12,246 nucleotides of DNA from UBA11524 sp964547515 (GTDB lineage: Bacteria > Bacillota > Clostridia > Christensenellales > Aristaeellaceae), in NCBI GenBank assembly GCA_964547515.1, contig CAZJOA010000083.1, forward strand, positions 1-12,246, given 5' to 3'. Of the stretch, positions 6,880 to 12,246 are shown one piece after another (within the stretch, counting starts at the first letter, position 1; each line of letters starts with the position of its first letter). The notes under the pieces were generated by a model. The model saw nothing but the letters and a program-made list of their open reading frames with translations, ran no database searches and was not told the origin of the DNA. Both the position numbers and the translations under genes were made by a program.

Positions 6880-6926
6880 CAGGCACAATAAAGGGGTCGA
6901 AGACCCTGGAGGGGCATCCGCTGACA
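6868..6926 (+). repeat. 14-base direct repeat around the stop of the SH3-protein gene
   Basis: GGCATCCGCTGACA occurs at 6868-6881 (containing the TGA stop) and again at 6913-6926, 45 bases later. Between them is a small inverted repeat, GGGTC-GAA-GACCC (6894-6906), without a T run. The second copy ends just before the deaminase ribosome binding site. Confidence 0.6.
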
Positions 6927-6942
6927 TAAGGAGTGAATACCG

Positions 6943-7404
6943 ATGAACAAGTGGGACATCCGCTTTATGGAGATGGCAAGGGTCATCGCGACCTGGACGA
7001 GCTGCAACACGCCCGGACGCGCCATCGGGTGCGTCATCGTGAAGGACAAGCGCATCATGACCACGGGGTACAATGGTGCACCGGCGGGGCTGAAGACCTG
7101 CCGGGAACGCGGCGAATGTCTCCGGCGCAAGCTGGGCATTGCCTCCGGCACACGCGCCGAGGTCTGCTATGCCATCCACGCCGAGCAGAACGCCATCATC
7201 CAGGCCGCCAAGTTAGGCGTGTCCATCGACGGCGCGACGCTCTACTGCACCCATCAGCCGTGCAGCGTCTGTGCCCGCATGATTATCAACGCAGGCATCC
7301 GCCGTGTGGTGTATCAGGAGGGCTACCCGGATGCCTTCACGCTGGAGCTCTTCGATGAGGCGGGCATCCTCCTGGAACGCTTCGACCCCGCGCTGCACAC
7401 CTGA
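6943..7404 (+). CDS. comEB: Deoxycytidylate (dCMP) deaminase
   Basis: A 153-residue zinc enzyme that converts dCMP to dUMP, feeding thymidylate synthesis. The cytidine-deaminase fold motifs are complete: HAEQNAI (H79 zinc ligand, E81 catalytic proton donor) and CTHQPCSVC (C107 and C110 zinc ligands). The dCMP-specific region is also present: TGYNGAPAGLKTC (41-53), followed by RGECLRR (56-62). The N-terminal C21 and the C53/C59 region could supply a second structural zinc site as in phage-type dCMP deaminases; that is inference. AAGGAG (6928-6933) lies 9 bases before the ATG. The length fits dCMP deaminases better than tRNA adenosine deaminases, which lack the long insert. No promoter is seen in the 63-base gap after the SH3-protein gene, so it probably shares that transcript. 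The symbol follows the Bacillus homologue; there is no competence context here. Confidence 0.92.
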   Translation: MNKWDIRFMEMARVIATWTSCNTPGRAIGCVIVKDKRIMTTGYNGAPAGLKTCRERGECLRRKLGIASGTRAEVCYAIHAEQNAIIQAAKLGVSIDGATLYCTHQPCSVCARMIINAGIRRVVYQEGYPDAFTLELFDEAGILLERFDPALHT

Positions 7405-7480
7405 AATTCACATTTTGTTCCCAATCCATGCAACAAAAGCATGCGCTCATACGTCTAATAGGATGAGGAGTCCATTGCAA

Positions 7481-7487
7481 AAGGAGG
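7481..7487 (+). promoter_or_regulatory. Ribosome binding site of the YD-like secreted protein gene
   Basis: AAGGAGG, 7 bases before the ATG at 7495, is a strong Shine-Dalgarno sequence. The AT-richer stretch before it (7405-7470) may hold a promoter, with TCTAAT at 7454-7459 as a possible -10, but the -35 match is poor and I do not call it. Confidence 0.8.
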
Positions 7488-7494
7488 TTTCCCC

Positions 7495-8748
7495 ATGAAA
7501 AAGCTACTTGCTGCTCTGTTGACCCTGATGCTGCTGCTCAGCGCTGTCACAGCCTCTGCAATCAGCGTCCCTCGCTCCACCTCTGCGCTGCCCGATCGGG
7601 TGCGAGCCGCCCATGCACCGGAGATCATCCGCGTGCAGAAGGGTGACGGCCTGCTGACCCTGACGCTGGACATCGCCCTGCCCGAGGACGCGCGGGTGAC
7701 GGCGTACGGCCTGGATGACGAGTGCCACACGCTGCCCTTTGCCGCTCAGGCGGATGCGGGGAACACCTACACCGCCGAAGCCCCTGCTGGCATCCAGTGG
7801 ACGGGCTTCGAGATCGAATGGCTGGCGAATGGCGGCAAGGCACGCGCACGCTACAATGGTGCGGGCGGCCTGGAGACCGTGTCCGCCTTCGACGCGGCCA
7901 ACAACGAATACCGCTATGACATGGACGGCTTCTTCGTCGAGTACGAGGATGCCCGGACCGGTGTGCAGGTGCGCTACAACGATCGCGGCAGCCTCATCCG
8001 CTATGGCTACGAGGTGGAGGCGAACACCACGGTCTGGTTCAACCCGGAGGGCGATGTGGTCTTTGCGGAATACCGCGATGACATCTTCGCCGCCAAGTGG
8101 GAGCCGGAGAAGGGCTGGTTCGTCAGCACGCCCAATGGCCGGGTTTCCGCGAAGCTGAATGTCCGCAGCCCGTGGAATGCCACGCCCCTCTACGTCAAGG
8201 AGAAGGAGGAAGGCGCGGAGGAGGAAAAGCCCGTCGAGAAGGTGTGGTATCCCAAGAACACCGTGGTCGTCTGCGGCCTGACATTGCAGGAGGCGTCCCC
8301 CTCCCTGCCGGAGAAGTGGTACAATGTGCTGCCCATCGACCTGCGTCAGGAGGGCCGTCAGACCTATTCCCTGATGATCTCCAACACGAGCTATGTGGGT
8401 CATTGCTATGTGGACGTGTGGGGCGACGAGGTCACGGTGAGCTACGCGCTCTTTGACAACACCGCCATCGAGCCCCTGTCCAGCTATGGCCGCTGGTTCA
8501 CCTCCCTGCACCAGATCACCGAGGATTCCATCGAGTCCACCGAGAATGGCTTCGTCTTCGGCGAGCCGGTCAGCATCTCCCAGGATCTGGACGGTGCGGA
8601 TGTGGCGCTGCTCTTCATCCGCAACAAGGCGACGTACTATCAGCCCTTCCGCGATGGCACGAACCTCACCCGCCATTGGCGCAATATGACCGAATGGAAG
8701 GAATTCCGCAAGGGCTTGCAGGAATTGATGCCCCTTGTGGAGAAATAA
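7495..8748 (+). CDS. Secreted protein of unknown function with four YD/RHS-like repeats
   Basis: A 417-residue protein I cannot assign to a named family. Residues 1-22 are a clear signal peptide (MKKLLAALLTLMLLLSAVTA plus SA, type I site), with no lipobox cysteine. Residues 42-115 look like a beta-rich domain. At 119-195 there are four copies of an aromatic-Asn/Asp-x-x-Gly turn: RYNGAG (119-124), RYDMDG (140-145), RYNDRG (160-165) and WFNPEG (181-186), spaced 21, 20 and 21 residues. Each is followed by a strand ending in Tyr or Phe, as in YD/RHS or YwqK-like repeats. A charged linker (about 234-249, KEKEEGAEEEKPVEKV) leads to a C-terminal domain (255-417) rich in aromatic residues and lacking recognisable catalytic motifs. 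No membrane anchor or LPxTG follows, so it is probably released or wall-associated. A strong terminator ends the unit. Confidence 0.75.
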   Translation: MKKLLAALLTLMLLLSAVTASAISVPRSTSALPDRVRAAHAPEIIRVQKGDGLLTLTLDIALPEDARVTAYGLDDECHTLPFAAQADAGNTYTAEAPAGIQWTGFEIEWLANGGKARARYNGAGGLETVSAFDAANNEYRYDMDGFFVEYEDARTGVQVRYNDRGSLIRYGYEVEANTTVWFNPEGDVVFAEYRDDIFAAKWEPEKGWFVSTPNGRVSAKLNVRSPWNATPLYVKEKEEGAEEEKPVEKVWYPKNTVVVCGLTLQEASPSLPEKWYNVLPIDLRQEGRQTYSLMISNTSYVGHCYVDVWGDEVTVSYALFDNTAIEPLSSYGRWFTSLHQITEDSIESTENGFVFGEPVSISQDLDGADVALLFIRNKATYYQPFRDGTNLTRHWRNMTEWKEFRKGLQELMPLVEK

Positions 8749-8763
8749 TCACAAATAGCCGTC

Positions 8764-8807
8764 GCGCCGGGGACAGCGTCATGTGCTTCCCCGGCGCATG
8801 CTTTTTT
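8764..8807 (+). terminator. Intrinsic terminator after the YD-like secreted protein gene
   Basis: GCGCCGGGGA (8764-8773) pairs perfectly with TCCCCGGCGC (8788-8797): a 10-bp GC-rich stem with a 14-base loop. A 4-base spacer and six T (8802-8807) follow. This is the strongest terminator in the window. It ends 14 bases before the next gene start. Confidence 0.85.
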
Positions 8808-8821
8808 CTAGCGGAAGCGAG

Positions 8822-9382
8822 ATGCCTGACATGTTCTTCCCCCCGATGCCCTTCGCCCTCAAGGATGGCCGCATGGGGCTGCTCCGTTCCCCCGATCCCC
8901 CAAACGACGCGGCGGACATGGTGCAGTACCTCTACGACACGGCGGCGGACACCCCCTTTGTCCTGCGCACACCGGCGGAGATCCGCTATACCGTCGAAGG
9001 CGAGGAAGCCTTCCTGCGGCATGTCGTTGACTCCCCGGATGCATGCATGCTCGTCTGCGAGGTGGACGGGCGGATCGCCGGGAACTGCCAGATCAGCTTC
9101 CTGCGTGGCATCAAGACGCGCCACCGCTGCGACATCGCCATCGCCCTGCGCAAGGCCTATTGGGGCAACGGCATCGGCACGGCCATGTTCACCGAGATGG
9201 AAAAGCTGGCGCGGGCGCGTCAGGGTGTGTCCGTGATGGAGCTGGAATTCATCGAGGGCAATGCCCGGGCACGCGGCCTGTACGAGAAGATGGGCTTCCG
9301 CATTGTCGGCATGCACCCGGATGCCATCTGCCAGGAGAATGGCGAGAGCGCCGCGCTCTACCTCATGCAGAAGCAACTATAA
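8822..9382 (+). CDS. GNAT-family N-acetyltransferase
   Basis: A 186-residue acetyl-CoA-dependent acetyltransferase. The acetyl-CoA binding motif A is IALRKAYWGNGIGTAM (107-122), with the glycines of the pyrophosphate loop at G115, G117 and G119. Motif B is NARARGLYEKMGFRIVG (147-163), the usual 'N..A..LYEK.GF' helix. The central strand (CMLVCEVDGRIAGNCQI, 75-91) is also typical. Overall it resembles RimI/RimJ- or spermidine-acetyltransferase-like members, but the substrate cannot be told. I chose the ATG at 8822, preceded by a weak GGAAGCGAG; an ATG at 8831 is the alternative. An in-frame ATG at 8783 lies inside the terminator loop and is unlikely. queA follows 18 bases after the stop, so the two are probably co-transcribed. 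Confidence 0.85.
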   Translation: MPDMFFPPMPFALKDGRMGLLRSPDPPNDAADMVQYLYDTAADTPFVLRTPAEIRYTVEGEEAFLRHVVDSPDACMLVCEVDGRIAGNCQISFLRGIKTRHRCDIAIALRKAYWGNGIGTAMFTEMEKLARARQGVSVMELEFIEGNARARGLYEKMGFRIVGMHPDAICQENGESAALYLMQKQL

Positions 9383-9400
9383 TATATTGGAGAATCCGCC

Positions 9401-10444
9401 ATGAAAACCGCTGATTTTGATTACGTCCTGCCCGAAGAGCTGATCGCCCAGACCCCCGTCGAGCCCCGCGACCATTCCCGCCTGATGGTCGTGCACCGCG
9501 CGGCGGAATTCAACACCCCCGCCACGCTGGAGCACAAGCACTTCTACGACATCACCGATTACCTCAACCCCGGCGATGCGCTGGTCATTAACGAAACGAA
9601 GGTCATACCGGCGCGTCTGTTGGGCGTGAAGGAGGACACGGGCGTGCCGGTGGAGGTGCTGCTGCTGCGCCGGGAGAACGCCACGGACTGGGAGGCGCTG
9701 GTGAAGCCGGGTCGTCGGCTGAAGCCGGGGGCGATGTGCTCCTTCGGGGATGGGCGGCTCAAATGCGAGATCGTCTCCAGCGTCCCGGACATCGGCGGAC
9801 GCATCGTGCGCTTCCATTTTGACGGCGTGTTCGAGGAGATTCTCGATCAGTTAGGCGAAATGCCCCTGCCGCCCTATATCCATGAGAAGCTCCAGGATCG
9901 CACGCGCTATCAGACGGTGTACGCCAGGAATGAGGGCAGTGCCGCCGCCCCCACCGCCGGACTGCATTTCACCCCCGAATTGCTGGAGAAGGTGAAGGCC
10001 AGGGGCGTGACCATCGTCCCGGTGACGCTCCATGTGGGGCTGGGCACCTTCCGCCCGGTGACGGTGGAGGATGTGGACACCCATGTGATGCACAGCGAAT
10101 ACTACCATGTGAGCCAGGAGGCGGCGGACACGCTGAACGCCATCCGCGCGGGGGGCGGACGCATCGTCTGTGTGGGCACGACCAGTGTCCGCACGCTGGA
10201 GACCGTCGCCACCGAGGACGGCATCATCCATCCCGGCGCGGGGGACACGGCCATCTTCATCTACCCCGGCAAGAGGATCAAGGCGGTGGACGCGCTCATC
10301 ACCAACTTCCACCTGCCCCAGTCCACCCTGCTGATGCTGGTCAGCGCCTTCATGGGGCGCGAAACCGCGCTGGAGGTCTACCGCACCGCCGTCGCGGAGA
10401 AGTACCGCTTCTTCTCCTTCGGGGACGCGATGTTCATCGAATGA
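9401..10444 (+). CDS. queA: S-adenosylmethionine:tRNA ribosyltransferase-isomerase
   Basis: QueA transfers and isomerises the ribosyl group of S-adenosylmethionine onto 7-aminomethyl-7-deazaguanine in tRNA, giving epoxyqueuosine at the wobble position of tRNAs for Tyr, His, Asn and Asp. The protein has the family's usual length (347 residues) and its signatures: DFDYVLPEELIAQTPVEPRD (5-24), SRLMVV (26-31), GDALVINETKVIPARL (58-73), APTAGLHFTPELL (183-195), LHVGLGTFRPV (210-220), HSEYY (231-235), VGTTSVRTLE (258-267) and TNFHLPQSTLLMLVSAF (301-317). GGAGA at 9389-9393 precedes the ATG by 7 bases. The usual partner tgt is not in the window, and there is no room for a preQ1 riboswitch before the gene, so its expression probably depends on transcription through the acetyltransferase gene. 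Confidence 0.97.
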   Translation: MKTADFDYVLPEELIAQTPVEPRDHSRLMVVHRAAEFNTPATLEHKHFYDITDYLNPGDALVINETKVIPARLLGVKEDTGVPVEVLLLRRENATDWEALVKPGRRLKPGAMCSFGDGRLKCEIVSSVPDIGGRIVRFHFDGVFEEILDQLGEMPLPPYIHEKLQDRTRYQTVYARNEGSAAAPTAGLHFTPELLEKVKARGVTIVPVTLHVGLGTFRPVTVEDVDTHVMHSEYYHVSQEAADTLNAIRAGGGRIVCVGTTSVRTLETVATEDGIIHPGAGDTAIFIYPGKRIKAVDALITNFHLPQSTLLMLVSAFMGRETALEVYRTAVAEKYRFFSFGDAMFIE

Positions 10445-10462
10445 TCCCGCATCAGAAAAAAC

Positions 10463-10491
10463 TTGCGTATCATCCGCCGATGATGTACAAT
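10463..10491 (+). promoter_or_regulatory. Promoter of the alaR-alaT operon
   Basis: TTGCGT (10463-10468), a 17-base spacer and TACAAT (10486-10491). Spacing is ideal, the -10 has five of six matches and the -35 four of six. A regulated promoter of moderate strength is likely, starting near 10498. Confidence 0.65.
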
Positions 10492-10516
10492 AATAGGGAT
10501 ATATCATCTTCGAAGA
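10469..10516. promoter_or_regulatory. Candidate Lrp-type operators in the alaR promoter
   Basis: ATCATC-CGCC-GATGAT (10469-10484) is a perfect 6-bp inverted repeat filling the spacer between -35 and -10. TCTTCGAAGA (10507-10516) is a perfect 10-base palindrome just downstream of the predicted transcription start. Lrp/AsnC proteins commonly bind such sites in their own promoters. Binding by the adjacent gene product is inference. Confidence 0.5.
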
Positions 10517-10529
10517 AAGGCTGATCCCC

Positions 10530-11021
10530 ATGACGAAGTTCGAAATGGAGCTGCTTGAGCTGCTCCGCGAGGATTGCCGCCTGCCCCTGGAGAAGCTGGC
10601 GATCATGCTGGATTCCACCGCGACGGAGGTGGCCGAGACCATCGACCGGCTGGAGCAGGAGCGCGTCATCCTGCATTACGCCCCCACCATCAACTGGGAC
10701 AAGACCGACCGCGAGCGCGTGGAGGCCATGATCCAGGTCAATGTCACCCCGCAGCGGGACAAGGGCTTTGACGAGGTGGCCGCGCGCATCTACCGCTTTG
10801 AGGAGGTCAAGTCCGTCTACCTGATGAGCGGCGGCTATGACCTGTTGGTGCTGGTGGAGGGGCGCACCCTCAAGGAGCTGGCGCTGTTCGTGTCCTCCAA
10901 GCTCAGTGCGCTGGAGCAGGTCACCGGCACGCAGACCTGCTTTGTCCTCAAGCGGTATAAGGAGGACGGTGTCGTCTTCGAGGGCGACAAGGCTGACAAC
11001 AGGCTGGTGATCTCCCTGTGA
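10530..11021 (+). CDS. alaR: Lrp/AsnC-family regulator, AlaR-like
   Basis: A 163-residue DNA-binding protein of the leucine-responsive/AsnC class. Residues 1-55 carry the helix-turn-helix (LLREDCRLPLEKLAIMLDST at 11-30, then TATEVAETIDRLEQERVI at 30-47), and residues 64-143 form the ligand-binding RAM domain, with the conserved GGYDLLVLVEG (101-111) at the effector and oligomer interface. AAAGG (10516-10520) precedes the ATG by 9 bases. It overlaps the aminotransferase gene by 4 bases. The Lrp-type regulator followed by a class I aminotransferase is the arrangement of Bacillus subtilis alaR (yugG) and alaT (yugH), where AlaR activates alanine synthesis. The symbol is given by this synteny and family fit; amino-acid specificity is not directly visible. 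Confidence 0.85.
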   Translation: MTKFEMELLELLREDCRLPLEKLAIMLDSTATEVAETIDRLEQERVILHYAPTINWDKTDRERVEAMIQVNVTPQRDKGFDEVAARIYRFEEVKSVYLMSGGYDLLVLVEGRTLKELALFVSSKLSALEQVTGTQTCFVLKRYKEDGVVFEGDKADNRLVISL

Positions 11022-12196
11022 ACTACGACAAGGTGCTCAATCAGGCCATTGCGGCCGTTCCGCCCAGCGGCATCCGGCGCTTTTTCGACATCGCCGCCAC
11101 CATGAAGGATGCCATCTCCCTCGGCGTGGGCGAGCCGGATTTCGTCACCCCCTATCACATCCGCGATGCCGCCATCAATTCCATCGGCGACGGCGAGACC
11201 CAGTACACCGCCAATCGCGGTCTGCCCGGGCTGCTGGAGGAGATCGCGTACTATATGGACAGCCGTTTCCATGTGAAATACGACCCGAAGAAGGAGATCA
11301 TGGTGACGGTGGGTGCCTCCGAGGCCATTGACATCGCCCTGCGCGCCATGATCGCCCCGGGGGACGAGGTGCTCATCCCCGACCCCAGTTATGTCAGCTA
11401 TTCGCCGAGCGTCATCTTTGCCGGGGGCACGCCCGTGACCATCCGCACCCGCGCGGAGGACGAATTCCGCCTGACCCCCGAGGCCCTCCGCGCCGCCATC
11501 ACCCCGCGCACCAAATGTCTGGTGCTGCCCTATCCCAACAATCCCACCGGTGCCATCATGGATCGTGCCGATCTGGAGAAGATCGCCGAGGTCATCCGCG
11601 AAAAGCAGATCATGGTGCTCAACGATGAGATATACGCCGAGCTGACCTACGGCGGACGTCGGCATGTGTCCTTTGCGTCCCTGCCGGGGATGTGGGAGTA
11701 CACCATCACCCTGAATGGCTTTTCGAAGGCGTTCGCCATGACGGGCTGGCGCGTGGGCTTCGCCTGCGGACCGGAACCCATCCTGACTGTCATGCTCAAG
11801 ATCCACCAATATGGCATCATGTGCGCCAGCCGGATGGGTCAGGTCGCCGCACTGGAGGCGCTGCGCAGCGGACGCCTCAACGACTATGAGGATGTCCGCC
11901 GGATGCGCGAGAGCTATGACCATCGCCGCCGGCTGATGGTGGAGGGCTTCCGCGCGATGGGGCTGGATTGCTTCGAGCCCCGCGGCGCATTCTATGTCTT
12001 CCCGTCCATCAAGTCCACCGGGCTGACGAGTGAGGAATTCTGCCAGCGCCTGCTGATGGAGCACAAGATCGCCTGCGTCCCCGGGACGGCCTTCGGTGCG
12101 TCCGGCGAGGGACATATCCGCTGCTCCTACGCCACGGGGGTGGACAAGCTCTCCATCGCCCTGGAGCGCATGGACACCTTCATCCACAAGCTGTAA
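11018..12196 (+). CDS. alaT: PLP-dependent class I aminotransferase, alanine-type (AlaT/PatA-like)
   Basis: A 392-residue fold-type I aminotransferase that probably makes alanine from pyruvate and an amino donor. The PLP Schiff-base lysine is K237 in NGFSKAFAMTGWRVGF (233-248). N175 in PNNPTG, D203 and Y206 (NDEIYAEL) and the substrate-carboxylate arginine R368 (GHIRCSYA) are all in place. The N-terminal ISLGVGEPDFVTP (33-45) and QYTANRGLPGL (62-72) are typical of the AspC/PatA/AlaT group. The start is GTG at 11018, sharing GTGA with the stop of the regulator gene. The first ATG (11102) would remove part of the conserved N-terminus, so GTG is preferred. The Shine-Dalgarno is weak, in keeping with translational coupling. 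Aspartate or aromatic aminotransferase activity cannot be excluded by sequence alone. No terminator is visible in the remaining 50 bases. Confidence 0.92.
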   Translation: MNYDKVLNQAIAAVPPSGIRRFFDIAATMKDAISLGVGEPDFVTPYHIRDAAINSIGDGETQYTANRGLPGLLEEIAYYMDSRFHVKYDPKKEIMVTVGASEAIDIALRAMIAPGDEVLIPDPSYVSYSPSVIFAGGTPVTIRTRAEDEFRLTPEALRAAITPRTKCLVLPYPNNPTGAIMDRADLEKIAEVIREKQIMVLNDEIYAELTYGGRRHVSFASLPGMWEYTITLNGFSKAFAMTGWRVGFACGPEPILTVMLKIHQYGIMCASRMGQVAALEALRSGRLNDYEDVRRMRESYDHRRRLMVEGFRAMGLDCFEPRGAFYVFPSIKSTGLTSEEFCQRLLMEHKIACVPGTAFGASGEGHIRCSYATGVDKLSIALERMDTFIHKL

Positions 12197-12246
12197 TACT
12201 AATTTTCATCTAAACCATATCATTCGCACAGTGTCTTTTCCGCCCT

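Noticed and set aside
6893..6907. GGGGTCGAAGACCC looks like a tRNA T-arm
   Set aside because: Loop and stem lengths do not fit a T-arm, and no acceptor, anticodon or CCA end is nearby.
6187..7179. Minus-strand open frame of about 330 codons across the SH3-protein/deaminase junction
   Set aside because: It overlaps two genes on the opposite strand, has no family resemblance and has typical shadow composition.
9378..9383. TATAAT before queA as a promoter
   Set aside because: No -35-like hexamer lies 16-18 bases upstream, and the position overlaps the end of the acetyltransferase gene.
9383..9400. preQ1 riboswitch upstream of queA
   Set aside because: Only 18 bases separate queA from the previous gene, with no conserved pseudoknot sequence.
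1..12246. CRISPR array, transposase, phage, defence or toxin-antitoxin system
   Set aside because: No spaced repeat arrays, terminal inverted repeats, integrase or transposase motifs, or paired small toxin and antitoxin genes are seen on either strand.

Overview
The window looks like a scaffold piece from a GC-rich member of Clostridia/Bacillota, probably an uncultured gut-type lineage. I infer this from an Lrp-aminotransferase pair matching the Bacillus alaR-alaT arrangement, a SpoVB-like flippase, bacterial SH3 and leucine-rich-repeat secreted proteins, AGGAGG-type ribosome binding sites, several near-consensus sigma-A promoters, and no outer-membrane genes. The sequence alone does not fix the genus. 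A 100-N scaffold gap lies at 1601-1700.

Left part (1-5681). The window opens with the last codons of a probable leucine-rich-repeat surface protein. A complete membrane sensor histidine kinase follows, with no response regulator in view. After the gap come three leftward genes: uvrC (its 3' end lost in the gap), a winged-helix ArsR-like regulator with a coiled-coil start, and a SpoVB/MurJ-like lipid flippase. The first two each have a clear sigma-A promoter. The uvrC -35 box overlaps the stop codon of the regulator, and the regulator promoter is flanked by palindromes that could be operators.

Middle (5682-9382). Divergent from the flippase is a gene for a secreted SH3-domain protein. It has a strong promoter and a 5'-UTR hairpin but is broken by one extra base at about 5954-5957. 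It is followed by a dCMP deaminase gene, then a secreted protein of unknown function carrying four YD-like repeats with a 20-21 residue period, a strong intrinsic terminator, and a GNAT acetyltransferase that starts just after that terminator.

Right part (9383-12246). queA (queuosine synthesis) follows the acetyltransferase by 18 bases. Then a promoter with a perfect inverted repeat in its spacer drives an Lrp/AsnC regulator and an alanine-type aminotransferase that overlap by 4 bases (GTGA), a translationally coupled self-regulated operon. The last 50 bases hold no gene.

Most genes are housekeeping or ordinary accessory functions. I see no mobile element, CRISPR array, RNA gene or defence system. 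The points most worth checking are the frameshifted SH3 gene, the candidate operators, and the YD-like secreted protein.
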